A stretch of 64,000 bases of DNA, from positions 25,385,615 through 25,449,614 of the forward strand of contig OW203723.1 in assembly GCA_934045075.1 (NCBI GenBank). The letters run 5' to 3'. Made by a program: the position numbers and the translations under genes. The stretch comes from Yponomeuta sedellus. Its lineage: Eukaryota > Arthropoda > Insecta > Lepidoptera > Yponomeutidae. Shown piece by piece: positions 40,816 to 50,259 of the stretch; positions within the stretch are counted from its first letter, which is position 1; each line of letters begins with the position of its first letter. The notes beneath the pieces were generated by a model that saw only the letters and a list, made by a program, of their open reading frames with translations, searched no databases and was not told the origin of the DNA.

Positions 40816-42436
40816 AGTCAGTCCTCAATCTCTTAATTTGAGCAGCTGTTTGTCTTTCTACTAAAGCTTGAAAAATACAAAACTTTTCTTTGACCTCTGC
40901 TTTAGAAGCAATAAAATAAGGATAAATCATACGTGAAAAATCATCAATGAAAAGTAACATATACTTATTACCTTGAAATGAGATCTCAGACATTGGTCCA
41001 CATATATCTGAGTGGATCAATTCCAGCTTTGCGGTTGCTTTCTTATACGCAATCGCCTTGAAAGATTTTCTCGCTTGCTTCCCTTCTACACAAGCAACGC
41101 AGCTTGATTTATCTACTTCAGTATAATCTATACCTAGGTGAGAATTCTTTAATTGATTCATACCGATGCGGCATAAATGACCTAACCGTTTGTGCCATAG
41201 TTGGTACCTGTTCAACGAGTCAGAGTGCACAGCGTCATTCGCCACATTTTGGCAAATCGGGGAATTGATAGTACAATCGAGAGTGTACAGTCCACCATCA
41301 GCCGAACCATGTAAGATCGCCTCACCTTTAAAAGAAAAATCACAACCTCTATAAAAGCTACATCCATTTACATCAAAAAGAACTACAAAGCCCTTTTCTA
41401 CTACCTTTTTGACAGAAATAAGATTATTTTTCAGTTCAGGTACGTACACTACATCTTCTATTCTGTCTACTATACCATACGCAGTATTAATAGATATGTC
41501 GCCTATGCCATCACAGTCGATCTTCTCACCATTAGCGACAGTAACTGTGCTACCTTCTAATGGTTTAATATGATTGAACCAATCCCGTCTCGAAGTCATA
41601 TGTTTTGACGCACCAGAGTCAACATACCATTTGTCCGAATATGATGAAGCGAAACCAAGAGCGCTAAATGAAGACTCTTTTTCTGATGAACAAACACCTT
41701 TATTTTCTTTGTTATGTAGAGGACAGTCAGGTCGTTTGTGTCCAGGTTTGTTGCATTCATAACAGACAATCAATTTCTTCTTAGATTTGTTCTTATTGCA
41801 ATTAGAGCTACTATTTGATCGAAATGCTGCATCACTTCCTGTGGTTTCACTTTTTGACATTTCATTAAGTAGTTTATTCTTGACAAGCTCGGTACTTACT
41901 TCTACATTGCTATTCTCTAATGCCATTATGAGGGGTTCATATCTAGAAGTGAGACCTCCTAACAATATTGCAGCAATGGAAGTATCATCGATTACCTTTC
42001 CAATATCAGCCAAGTCTTGTGCTGTACTCAACACAGCATTAATATACATTTCAATGTTTGAAAATCCATCTAATGACAGTCTATAGAGCTTTCTTTCTAA
42101 GGCTAATTTTCTCCCCATACCTTTATCTTCGTATGCATCTTGGAGGGCCTTCCAAGCCTCTAGAGCAGTCTTGGCACTTCTAATATGCGTTATCGCTGAC
42201 CCGTCGACAGTCAGACATATTTTTGCTAGTGCCTTTTTATCGTTTCGAGATCTTGTCTCCTGGACGGTTGTATCTCCTGCACCATATCCTTCTATTGTGC
42301 ACCACAAGTCTTCATGAATAAGATAGTTCCTCATTTTGAACTTCCATGTTGGATAGCCATCTCTGTTAGACAATGTGAGCGATGGAATAGATGAAGAGGA
42401 TGACCATCTGGTCGAACCAGAATCACCATTAGACAT
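40739..42436 (-). CDS. gag-pol: Copia Gag, protease and integrase N-terminal half
   Basis: Start chosen at the ATG at 42,436 (MSNGDSG...), the usual copia Gag beginning; the frame is open 17 codons further upstream. Numbering from that upstream point: Gag with WKFKMRNYL (48-56) and the LLGGLTSRYEPLI region (175-187), a CCHC zinc knuckle CYECNKPGHKRPDC (242-255, nucleic-acid binding), the protease active site DSGA (290-293), a GAG-pre-integrase segment with LWHKRLGHL (430-438), and a zinc HHCC motif (H432, H436, C463, C466). The integrase core follows, with D494 in HSD and D557 in LRTD. The residue after D557 is Cys where Asn is common. The frame hits a stop soon after H578 because of a one-base shift; integrase continues in the next frame. 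Confidence 0.92.
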   Translation of the reverse strand: MSNGDSGSTRWSSSSSIPSLTLSNRDGYPTWKFKMRNYLIHEDLWCTIEGYGAGDTTVQETRSRNDKKALAKICLTVDGSAITHIRSAKTALEAWKALQDAYEDKGMGRKLALERKLYRLSLDGFSNIEMYINAVLSTAQDLADIGKVIDDTSIAAILLGGLTSRYEPLIMALENSNVEVSTELVKNKLLNEMSKSETTGSDAAFRSNSSSNCNKNKSKKKLIVCYECNKPGHKRPDCPLHNKENKGVCSSEKESSFSALGFASSYSDKWYVDSGASKHMTSRRDWFNHIKPLEGSTVTVANGEKIDCDGIGDISINTAYGIVDRIEDVVYVPELKNNLISVKKVVEKGFVVLFDVNGCSFYRGCDFSFKGEAILHGSADGGLYTLDCTINSPICQNVANDAVHSDSLNRYQLWHKRLGHLCRIGMNQLKNSHLGIDYTEVDKSSCVACVEGKQARKSFKAIAYKKATAKLELIHSDICGPMSEISFQGNKYMLLFIDDFSRMIYPYFIASKAEVKEKFCIFQALVERQTAAQIKRLRTDCGKEYINKEFADYLSSKGVMHETTV

Positions 42437-42545
42437 CTCAAAAAAAAAATGCGACTCCACAAGAAAGTATAATATCTTATTTATCACACCACTATCCGCA
42501 AGCTATTTACTATATTTTAAATCTATTTTCGTGCTGATAACGTTT

Positions 42546-42689
42546 TGTTGGAATTTAAATGAAAAATATGACTTGCTTGTTGTGAAATTATATTTTTGAG
42601 TGACAATAAAAATAACAAACACCGAACACTTCATAAAATTCAAACTTATAAGAGGTTTTAAATGCATACCAAAAGAGGATTTACCAACA
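42546..42689 (-). repeat. 5' LTR of the copia element
   Basis: 144 bp, identical at every position to the LTR at 38,581-38,724. It should contain the promoter and transcription start of the element. No TATA box was assigned with confidence. Confidence 0.95.
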
Positions 42690-42882
42690 CATATAATGGC
42701 AGTCGTTAAGCCATGTCAGAGGCCTTATGGGCGGCTTGATAACTTGTGACAGTAAGGCCCGCCACTGTCTTATAATCCCCCACCAACCCGGACTTGGCCC
42801 CCGTGGTGGAGTATGGCCTAACTTCTCTGCGATGCAGGAAGAGACCCGTGCCCCGGCAGTGGGGTCATACAAGGGTTGATAA
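42690..42882 (-). repeat. D-family repeat, part 2 (interrupted by copia element)
   Basis: Starts with the second CATAT, then AATGGCAGTCGTTAAGCCAT, GGGCGGCTTGATAACTTG, GCCCGCCACTGTCTTATAAT, ACTTGGCCCCCGTGGTGGAG and TGCGATGCAGGAAGAG. Joined to 38,402-38,580 it gives one complete D copy. Confidence 0.9.
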
Positions 42883-43762
42883 CGAAATTTGTACGGAACC
42901 CTCGGTAGGCGAGTCCAACTCGCACTTGTTCGATTTTATTACTTGCTCTAAATCGCAGACATTCCACTATATTTTTTGGTGTGTAATAAAGAGTTTTTTT
43001 TATCTATCTGTTTCTTTCTATGTTGGCGTAGCTCCCAATATCTCTAGCTAAAATAACTACCCAAACAATTCCTGACCCCTTTGCCAAACCAAATACCCGA
43101 CGGCGATGTTAGAATCTCAGCATCTTAGAGGTGCACAAAGCCTATTGTTCCGCCGTATATATCCACGGGTAGCTCGCGATATCGGATCCCGATTCGAGGG
43201 TCAGCGACAGCCAGGCTCGTGTCGAAAGTGGTCCAGATTGGCCTACAGTTAGTACGGAGAAAAGAGCAAAGGACATCGCTGAGAATCGACGAATGTTTAC
43301 AATGTAGTCATTGAATTATACCGTGTAATTCGTTAAACTGTAGTTATCATTGAAATCAACTAGCTCTGTCTGCGACTGCATGCAACTGAGACGCGAAAAA
43401 TGTAAGTCACAAACTTTTTGTAAGTAAAACTATACTATTTTTATGTTTGGCATGGTTAATTGGTATGTCGAGTCTGCCTTATTATTAATTTAAAAATGTA
43501 CTATCAAACAAAGTAGAAGAAATGTATTAACAGCATCATCTTCCAGCTAACCTTATTATTGCTGAGCTAGAAACATGTTGTTTTGATTGATTAACAAACT
43601 TTGGAACATCCTAAAAAGCTGGCAGTTTAATGGCTCTGCACCCGTTTCAAATTGTTTTTTTAGCCTCATTATTATGGGTATCCCAAGAAAGGTCAAAGGC
43701 CTCCCCCCTTTTAACAAATATTCTACTAACCACTAATTTTACAACAATGATTGGTTGTTAAC
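42883..43762. other. No recognisable gene
   Basis: A T-like trace at 42,960-43,010 (TTTTTTGGTGTGTAATAAAG). 43,080-43,420 is mixed-composition sequence with no identifiable product. Confidence 0.35.
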
Positions 43763-44072
43763 AACCAAAGAAAGTCACCGATATAGCCCACCGAATTAGC
43801 ATGCTGAAGTGGCAGTGGGCCGGCCATATTACCCGAAGAACTGATAACCGATGGGGTAGAAGAGTTCTTGAGTGGAGACCGCGGATCGGTAAACGTAGAG
43901 TAGGACGTCCTCAGACTCGGTGAAGCGATGATCTTCGCAGGGCGGCTGGCAAGAGCTGGATGAGAGTAGCCGAGGACCGTGCTCAGTGGCGTGCAATGGG
44001 AGAGGCCTATATCCAGCAATGGACAACCGTAGGCCGATGATGATGATGATGATGATGAACCAAAGAAAGTCA
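43763..44072 (+). mobile_element. RTE-type LINE, 5'-truncated, with 15-bp target duplication
   Basis: AACCAAAGAAAGTCA occurs at 43,763-43,777 and again at 44,058-44,072, exactly bounding a LINE 3' end that finishes in a (TGATGA)n tail. This is a clean target-primed insertion of about 280 bp. Confidence 0.9.
43778..44040 (+). pseudogene. RTE-type reverse transcriptase C-terminal fragment
   Basis: The plus-strand frame (phase of 43,777) reads ISMLKWQWAGHITRR, NRWGRRVLEWRPR, VGRPQTR, one in-frame TGA at about 43,921, then SDDLRRAAGKSWMRVAEDRA, QWRAMGEAYIQQWT and a terminal stop at 44,040. This order is, to my knowledge, the C-terminus of RTE-clade LINE ORF proteins, after the polymerase domain. 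Only about 88 codons remain. Fragments of the same region occur at 5321, 18,990, 23,490-23,612 and 56,567, and it is the best reference copy in the window. Confidence 0.8.
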
Positions 44073-44527
44073 GTTATCGTCAAATGGGCCCCGACATCTA
44101 TGTAAATATTTATGCTTTACGCAGCATCAGTGGCATGTCACTCACACTAGCTGGGTGAAGGAACCACTCTTCACCGCAGTGCCTTGATTTTTAAGTTTAC
44201 CTGATAAACAATAGCTTACTTATATTATATCTTTACTAAAACTTATAAAAAATTTTAGTTACTAAACAGAATTTGTATAGTATTGTGGTAGTGATAAAAC
44301 TCTGGTTAGGCTGGTGTTTATTAAGTTGATTGTGGAGGTAGGTATTAAAACGCTGGTCTGATTTGACTTCTTTATCAAGATACACGAAAAACATAACAGC
44401 AAAATGAAAAGTCAAAAATCGGTCCAAACGCCTAGCCCGGCGACGAAAGCAAAAAAAATATTTTCACAGAGTAGAAGGCCAACTTTATGTAGTCTATGAT
44501 ACGGCCGCAACAGCCCTTACATAACAT
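44073..44527. other. No gene; small G-tail scrap
   Basis: 44,130-44,200 has GTCACTCACACTAGCTGGG and AAGGAACCACTC, a decayed G tail in reverse. The remainder is unidentified. Confidence 0.35.
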
Positions 44528-44707
44528 AACATTTACATACTGGCACATACATCTTCTGACCCTACACTAGGATACCCTGTGTCGTGGGTACCAGAAACAA
44601 CGACATCGTAAACATCCAAGTCCTGGGGTTTTTTTTGGCCCCAGCCGCTGATCAAACCCGGGACCTCTAGTATGGTAGGCAGATGCGCTACCGCTGCGCC
44701 ACAGAGC
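44528..44707 (-). mobile_element. C-family SINE
   Basis: Tail CTAGGATACCCTGTGTCGTG (reverse), a poly-T linker, and a head with CCGGGTTTGATCAGCGG and GGTAGCGCATCTGCC on the minus strand. Confidence 0.75.
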
Positions 44708-44709
44708 CC

Positions 44710-45090
44710 TTACCAACTGATGTAGAGACTATCAAAGAGTATCGTAGTTATTTAATACCAAAGCGTTATCCACCCGTCTCCTTGGATCGGGAAGCCTCGG
44801 CAGTTGGCGGATCGCAGACGGCGGTAAGTGGAGCGCGACGCTGATGCTGCGTCGCGCTCCGCCGCAACCGCTGATGTGGGGCAGCCGGCTGCAGCACGGA
44901 GCACTAGCTACTCACCGCCAGTGGAAGCTAGCCAATAGACAATAGCGACTGTTATTTGTGTTTATCGCACGCGGATCATTGCGAAAAACTTACTACTTGA
45001 CACAAAGGGACAAAACGCCGGGCCTAAATCTGATGCAGGAGACAGCACTGGCGATTTATTGCCAGAGAAAACTAGCTATTATGATCGATC
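44710..45090. other. No gene; GC-rich part with hairpin
   Basis: 44,790-44,930 is GC-rich and includes a perfect 12-bp hairpin at 44,830-44,860 (GGAGCGCGACGC, loop TGATGCT, GCGTCGCGCTCC). Function unknown. Confidence 0.4.
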
Positions 45091-45095
45091 GATGT

Positions 45096-45425
45096 CAATG
45101 CTTTGTATGTCTCCACTGCTGGGGCACGGGTCTCTTCCTGCATCGCAGGAAAGTTAGGCCATACTCCACCACGGGGGCTAATTCCGGGTTGGTGGACAAT
45201 TGTATGACAGTGGCGGGCCTTACTGTAAGAAGTTACTAAGCAGACCATAAGGCCTCTGACATGGCTTAACGACTGCCAATACATGACAGCCGGCACCAAC
45301 GGCTAAACGTGCCTTCCGAAGCGCCTGCCTAGAGATGGTCACCCATCCACTACCTTACCAGTTTTTACCTAACTCAAATGATTGATTCCAATTACTCGGT
45401 TGCACTAGGCCGCGATCGCTTCTAA
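45096..45425 (+). repeat. D-family repeat
   Basis: CTCCACTGCTGGGGCACGGG, GTTAGGCCATACTCCACCAC, ATGACAGTGGCGGGCCTTAC, GCCGGCACCAACGGCTAAAC. The section with GAAAAATGCC is deleted, then ATTGATTCCAATTACTCGG. Confidence 0.75.
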
Positions 45426-45640
45426 TATATAAATTCGTCTATGTTTAATGTGCACAACTGATCGCGAGAGACTTGCTACATGTAATTGTATAAAGAACCT
45501 TCCACAAGTGAGGCAAACGTTTCAACCATGCTCTGACGCTAAATTAAGTTGTCAACGTCATCAGTGTTAAATAAACTTTAAAATTCCCACAATTGCTCCC
45601 CAAATCTAAAGACTAAAGTTGCTGCGCATTACTTACCAAG
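45426..45640. other. No recognisable feature
   Basis: Nothing identified. Confidence 0.3.
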
Positions 45641-45644
45641 TAAT

Positions 45645-45920
45645 TTGTAATAGCAATACCACACGCTAATTGTCAAGAAAAATACCGTGAGGAATCCCGC
45701 GGCTTGGTTAGCTCCGCCCGCATTGACTAGTTTTTCCAGTGGGCTACGCCGACTAAGCTGTCTGGATGGTATAGGTGCTGGGCAAGCCTACATCATATAT
45801 TAAAAACAATGTCCGAGGCTATGCAACGACCGACTGATCCCTTTCCTCATCTAGTGTTAGTGAAGGTACCACTGGACGCTGTATAAATCATCTCATTGCG
45901 TAGACTCAAAGGCCAATGTT
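45645..45920 (+). mobile_element. F-family body with G-type tail
   Basis: TAATAGCAATACCACACGC, CGTGAGGAATCCCGCGGC, TTGGTTAGCTCCGCCCGC, TAGGTGCTGGGCAAGCC and ACTGGACGCTGTATAAATCA. Same F-to-G junction as at 7705, in the other orientation. The tRNA-like head is missing. Confidence 0.65.
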
Positions 45921-45981
45921 ATGTTACTTAGCAAGATAACATACCGAAGCGTAGAAACAACGCAAATGAAATATTCTAAGT

Positions 45982-46205
45982 CTTGGCTCGCTGACTGTAA
46001 AACCGAAGGTCTCGTGTTCGATCCCCGGCCTGGTCAAACTAGGAAAGGAACTTTTTTATTTTATCTCGGGTCTTGGATGTTATCTATGTATTTATTGTAT
46101 TAAATCTATCATCGAGTTAGCACCTATAGCACAAGTCAGTTGTAGTTAGTATAGGGCTATCGAGATCTGTGCAATATGTCCATAAATATTTATTATTATT
46201 ATTAT
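45982..46205 (+). mobile_element. B-family SINE
   Basis: Head truncated at CTGTAAAACCGAAGGTCTCG, B box GTTCGATCCCCGGCC, body CTCGGGTCTTGGATGTTATC, TAAATCTATCATCGAGTTAG, ATATGTCCATAAATATTTA and an (ATT)n tail. Confidence 0.75.
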
Positions 46206-46775
46206 TTTAACTTATTTTCCTTCTGCCATCTCCCAGATTACGATGCCAACAAAAACCTTCCGCACTCAGCATACATAAATTTATTGTAGCATACTACATT
46301 CGTTTGAAGACATTAAAATCGCATTGATATTCTATTTACACAGTCCACTACGGGTGAGAGGTATTGCACCCCATAATCAATGGACGAACAGCAAAAACCA
46401 CAGTACCATTAATTTCATATTATATCAACCAGAGCTTTCCTACCGACTTCATTTCAAGCCAGCTGCGTGAAATGGAGGACAAATTGAAGACGGAGTTATA
46501 CATGATACGATACCCGTAGGAATCTTTCGAATTGATGTTAATATTACTTGTAGATATTCCCATGCATTCCTGTAAGATATTGTGAGTGCATTACAGCGCA
46601 ACATACATTTGAAGAGCACACACTCACTAAAGTGAGTAAAAATTTGATAAAAATACAATTACTTAACTGGTCCAAAACTAGAATACCCTATGATATAGCT
46701 GACAAGAACTTAATCTGCAGATTTTCTAAAGGTTATTCGAATGGCGTAATATTTGATGAAAACGGAATGAAAACG
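46206..46775. other. No recognisable feature
   Basis: No gene or repeat landmarks. Confidence 0.35.
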
Positions 46776-46779
46776 AAAA

Positions 46780-46900
46780 GTTTGGAGTTTTTTCTCCAAA
46801 ATTGTCTAGATTTTGAAATGGACACCTAGTTTGAATTGTAACGTTCATTAAGCCGCAGTTTCTGCGCTACTTTAAAAAACCTTTAAAACCTTTTCATTTC
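46780..46900 (+). repeat. L-family LINE 3' tail
   Basis: GATTTTGAAATGGACACC, TTTGAATTGTAACGTTCATT and AAGCCGCAGTTTCTGCGC, with a local duplication of AAACCTTT before the end. Confidence 0.65.
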
Positions 46901-47555
46901 ATAATAATTTAGCATTTGTCAAATCAGAAGCTGGTCGTAAATTCAACACATCAGGTGTAATAATAAGGGTAAGGCTCCTCCACCACGTTGTATGTGGTGT
47001 ATATGCAAAGGAAAATAACAAATTTACATTTTTAAATAAAATATATTGGAAACCCCATTTGGAGCATGGTGCACAGACTATCACAAGTTATGTCGGGATT
47101 AAAAGTAATTTAAAAAAATTTTACCTAAAAAATATCGAGATTAGACCCGATTATTAGATAACTTTACTGTCAAGTCTGTACGGATCCCTCGACGTACGAG
47201 TCCATCTCGCACTTGGCCGGTTTTTGTTCCATAAAGTCTCATACACACCGATAAAGAATTTCACAACCGGCGTCAGCGTATGCAGTAACAGCCACATTTC
47301 GATCTAGTTTCGTGGGAAGTCGCCTCAGGAATGCGTACGTGCGCCTGCGCCGATCGGATGCTATTTGCGAGCAGATATGTCACGGTAAGTATTGCACTGT
47401 GGGAGTGCCTGATATGTATATGCGGGCTATTGCGACGTACTCGGTTCTCGGTAGCGGTGAAGTAAAATAATGTGGAGAAACCTCAAAATTATTGGCAAGA
47501 AAAATATCGGATATCGACGTTTGTAAAGCGCATGTTTCGTGTTTTTTTTTTAAAT
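46901..47555. other. No gene; M-like trace
   Basis: 47,130-47,160 (AAAATATCGAGATTAGACCC) resembles an M-family edge. The rest is unidentified. Confidence 0.3.
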
Positions 47556-47559
47556 ATAA

Positions 47560-47715
47560 TTTTACATAAAAAATTTTCTTACTTGCTAAATGTGAAGAAA
47601 ACAGCGTGAGGAAACCTGAGTGTCTGAGTACCTCAGCATTTGAAATTGACAATCCACAGTGGGCATGCGTGTTAATTATTCCCATACTCTCTCTTAAATC
47701 TCTTAAATGTCTCTC
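47560..47715 (+). repeat. F-family tail (type 1)
   Basis: CAGCGTGAGGAAACCTGAG, GAAATTGACAATCCACAGTG and GGCATGCGTGTTAATTATTC. Followed at once by a T tail. Confidence 0.55.
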
Positions 47716-47870
47716 TTTCCTTTGGCAATCTTTCCGATATAAAGTTGCTTGAAAGAAATTGATATCAGTAATAAGGCCGCCGATTGTACCTCTTCTCTTG
47801 TAATTGTTGTCTCTGTAATTATTTTCTGGTGTATACAATAAAGAATATTCTTATATCTTATCTTATCAGG
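47716..47870 (+). repeat. T-family tail
   Basis: AAAGTTGCTTGAAAGAAATT, GATATCAGTAATAAGGCCGC, TGTATACAATAAAGAATATT and (TTATC)n. Confidence 0.6.
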
Positions 47871-47874
47871 CAGT

Positions 47875-47990
47875 TCGATATCGACCCTTGTATGTCCCCA
47901 CTGCTGGGGCACTGGTCTCTTCCTGCATCACAGGAAGGCATACTCTAGAACGGGGGCCAAGTCCAGGTTGGTGGAGGATTGTAAGACAGG
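47875..47990 (+). repeat. D-family 5' fragment
   Basis: TATCGACCCTTGTATGTCCC, TGCTGGGGCACTGGTCTCTT, GGGGGCCAAGTCCAGGTTGG. Confidence 0.7.
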
Positions 47991-48348
47991 CAGTTAATGT
48001 AGGCTAATCCAGCCAAACTCAAATCGGAGTGTTTACACAACATTAAGACAACCAAAGCTCGATAACACACCACGAATTTCTTCACATTCACAGTCCATAA
48101 ATCATCGACAGCCCTCGGAATGTAGCGTCCAAAGGCAATAATCGCACTCCAAATTGACCAATTCACAAATCGGCGCCTGCGCACGCAGAGTGTTTTCCCG
48201 CGGTGCTAATGCGTGAGTGGAGCTGTCAACGACAAATTGCGTCGCGGGAGGAACCTCCCTCCGGGACTACAGGCTCGCTGCGAGGGATGTGGGCACGGTG
48301 TGCCGGTAATCTTTTCCCGGACATTTTTGATACATAGAACAGCATCAT
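47991..48348. other. No recognisable gene
   Basis: A GC-richer part at 48,170-48,300 (GCGCGAGG-like words, TGCGTCGCGGGAGGAACC). No product identified. Confidence 0.3.
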
Positions 48349-48350
48349 CT

Positions 48351-48404
48351 CATTTGTGATGATCATCACATTTGTGATGATCATCACATTTGTGATGATG
48401 ATAT
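48351..48404. repeat. 18-bp tandem repeat x3
   Basis: CATTTGTGATGATCATCA repeated twice exactly and once with a change (GATGATGATAT). The unit contains the palindrome GATGATCATC. Confidence 0.85.
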
Positions 48405-48409
48405 ATATA

Positions 48410-48520
48410 TTAAACGGGTCTGACCGAGATTATTTATGAGGTAAAACGTAATTACCTTATTTCTCGACGTTTCGGCAGCGTACAGTTGCCGTGATCTCGG
48501 TAGACTGTAGTCGCGAGTAC
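48410..48520 (+). mobile_element. M-family copy
   Basis: TTAAACGGGTCTGACCGAGA, GAGGTAAAACGTAATTACC, CGACGTTTCGGCAGCGTACA and GTTGCCGTGATCTCGGTAGA. Hairpin stem CGGCAGC/GTTGCCG at 48,473-48,491, with a loop shortened to GTACA. The opposite TIR is not present. Confidence 0.65.
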
Positions 48521-48719
48521 AGTCAATTATTGTAGGTAGTCACTTTTAATTTTAATTTTTTTGCAGCTGGCAGATACACAACACTCAATACGCCGACGGA
48601 CAGGTCCAGTGATAGGGCGCGTGACTTGTATCAACTTAGAACTGGATTTCACGTACTTGAAAGCTTGAAACCATTCTCTCTCAGTTGAAATTCTTGTGTT
48701 TTTTAATTTCAATTGCTTC

Positions 48720-48825
48720 CCGGACCGACCCGGACTTGGCCCCCGTGGTGGAGTATGGCCTAAACTTCCTGCGATGCAGAAAGAGACCCGTGCCCCAGCA
48801 GCGGGGACATACAAGGGTTAATGTC
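48720..48825 (-). repeat. D-family 5' fragment
   Basis: Reverse D start: ACCCGGACTTGGCCCCCGTG, GGAGTATGGCCTAAACTTCC, CCCGTGCCCCAGCAGCGG. Confidence 0.75.
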
Positions 48826-48913
48826 GATTGTTTCCCGACCGATTCTTCGGTAATACTGATGATGATGTCAAGATGAAGGCTTGATCCGACGGCGGCGAAC
48901 TCATATTTGTTGT

Positions 48914-49108
48914 AGGAGTTCTGTGACGATGGGCGCGGATGTGCCTCGAGAAACCTAGATTGTTGTAGAAAGCCCGATTACAACGACCTCAGGAAGTTGG
49001 GAAGATATCGCACAAAGGCGCAGCGTGTAGCGTTCTATAATACTAGAGTGAAAGAGTTCGAGGAAGCCCGGCTCGAGACTCTGGACTCCGTTTTACGCCT
49101 AGTCTAGG
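48914..49108 (+). pseudogene. Unidentified coding-like fragment
   Basis: A 60-codon open stretch without an ATG requirement: SRNLDCCRKPDYNDLRKLG, then RYRTKAQRVAFYNTRVKEF and EEARLETLDSVLRLV before a stop. Residue composition and helix-like charge pattern look like genuine protein, unlike the surrounding frames, and the region is GC-richer. I cannot name the family. It may be a host exon remnant, a processed pseudogene or a piece of an unrecognised element. Confidence 0.3.
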
Positions 49109-49420
49109 AGGCTGGCCATCATCAACTAACTGTATTCAAGAGCCTCGTTGCGTGGCAAAAGTGTCTTGTAAGGTTAACGAAACGAGACAGTCCTCTGACG
49201 TTTTCTCATGACATTTTTGTCCTCTTGCATATGAGTTTTTTAACTTTAGTTGTCTTTCCGCTCAAAAAGCCTTACTCCAAGACTTTTGATAGCATAAGAC
49301 TTGACGTTACTTAACTTAGCAACTGGTTATAGAACCAGTAAGCTTTTTAACGTCATGAATATCTCCTGATGTTTTCGGAGATCTTAATGAGAAGAGTAAG
49401 ATATGACACGAAAAAAAACC
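49109..49420. other. No recognisable feature
   Basis: Nothing identified with confidence; the frame of the previous fragment continues for some codons after its stop without a domain. Confidence 0.3.
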
Positions 49421-49423
49421 TAT

Positions 49424-49505
49424 TCAGCGCTCTTCCAACTGAGCGACTCACCGGCATCAGTGAAATTTCGAACCTCTTTACAATATTCTCTGTAATACGT
49501 ACATA
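49424..49505 (-). repeat. Family A fragment
   Basis: CAGCGCTCTTCCAACTGAGC, GACTCACCGGCATCAGTGAA, ACCTCTTTACAATATTCTCT: half of the core plus part of the leader. Confidence 0.6.
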
Positions 49506-49885
49506 CACGATTGTCTTCTCTTCCATCACCGTTTGGACCTGGATTAATTTATCCTTCAAAGTCTAGTCCCTCCGCGCCAGTGGCATTGGCCGCTGCTCTC
49601 CCAGGCTGTGTCCAAGCCGCGGCCTATTAAAACGGCATCTAGCGCGTCGCCCCATCACGGACGGAAGCGTGCGCTTCCCTCGATTAGCGGCAACTACCGT
49701 GCCGGCTAATGGCGACCCATTACCGCCAGCTCTCGCCGGCTTGGGGCTCTGGAATATTGAATCATTCAGCCGAAAGACTGGAGAGTAGGGGACAAATGTG
49801 TGTAAGAACTGAGGCCTTATTTTCAGAAAATTGCTGGAATTGGAATCAAAACAAGGGCTTTTACCCACAGCCCTTCCTTTACTCC
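49506..49885. other. No recognisable feature
   Basis: GC-richer (49,565-49,745). Open frames on both strands without a recognisable domain. Confidence 0.3.
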
Positions 49886-49889
49886 ACTC

Positions 49890-50245
49890 ATCGTTATCAA
49901 CCCTTGTATGTCCCCACTGCTGGGGCACGGGTCTCTTCTTGCATCGCAGAAAGGTTAGGCCATACTCCACCACGGGGGCCAAGTCCGGGTTGGTGGAGGA
50001 TTGTAAGACAGTGGCGGGCCTTACTGTCAGAAGTCATCAAGCCGCCCATAAGGCCTCTGACATGGCTTAACGACTGCCATTATATGACAGCCGGCACCAA
50101 CAGCTTAGCGTGCCTTGCGAAGCACGGAAGCGCTCGAAAAAATGCCACTAGCGGTAGTCACGGGACGCTCACCCATCCTGTACCTGACCGCGCCATTGAT
50201 TCCAATCACTCGGTTCGCCTAGGCCACGAGCGCTTCACTCATGTC
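49890..50245 (+). repeat. D-family repeat, near full length
   Basis: Best preserved D copy: CGTTATCAACCCTTGTATGT, CCCACTGCTGGGGCACGGG, GGGTTGGTGGAGGATTGTAA, GGCTTAACGACTGCCATTAT, AGCGGTAGTCACGGGACGCT and GGCCACGAGCGCTTC. Its open frames (up to 181 codons) are incidental, since no frame is shared by the other copies. Confidence 0.8.
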
Positions 50246-50259
50246 GCGAGGTAATTTCG

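Larger units (their letters stand above)
38581..42689 (-). mobile_element. Ty1/copia-type LTR retrotransposon (4,109 bp)
   Basis: Two identical 144-bp LTRs bound an internal region coding, on the minus strand, Gag, protease, integrase, reverse transcriptase and RNase H in copia order (integrase before RT). A purine-rich tract (GAGGGTGGA on the minus strand) abuts the 3' LTR at 38,725. The primer-binding region below 42,546 reads CGTTATCAGCACG on the minus strand, which could pair with an internal part of an isoleucine-type tRNA (weak inference). The element lies within a D repeat with a CATAT duplication. LTR identity argues for a recent insertion, but a frameshift and an RT deletion make this copy defective. 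Confidence 0.95.

Noticed and set aside
38581..42689. Endogenous retrovirus with envelope
   Set aside because: Integrase lies before reverse transcriptase, the target duplication is 5 bp and there is no env frame: a copia retrotransposon.
44830..44860. Bacterial-type terminator
   Set aside because: A strong GC hairpin, but no T-run follows and the setting is eukaryotic.
47380..47838. 152-codon minus-strand protein gene
   Set aside because: It is made of F- and T-type repeat tails read backwards.
48351..48404. CRISPR-like short repeats
   Set aside because: The 18-bp units are directly contiguous with no spacers.
49709..50254. 181-codon protein gene
   Set aside because: It runs through a D repeat; other D copies do not keep the frame.
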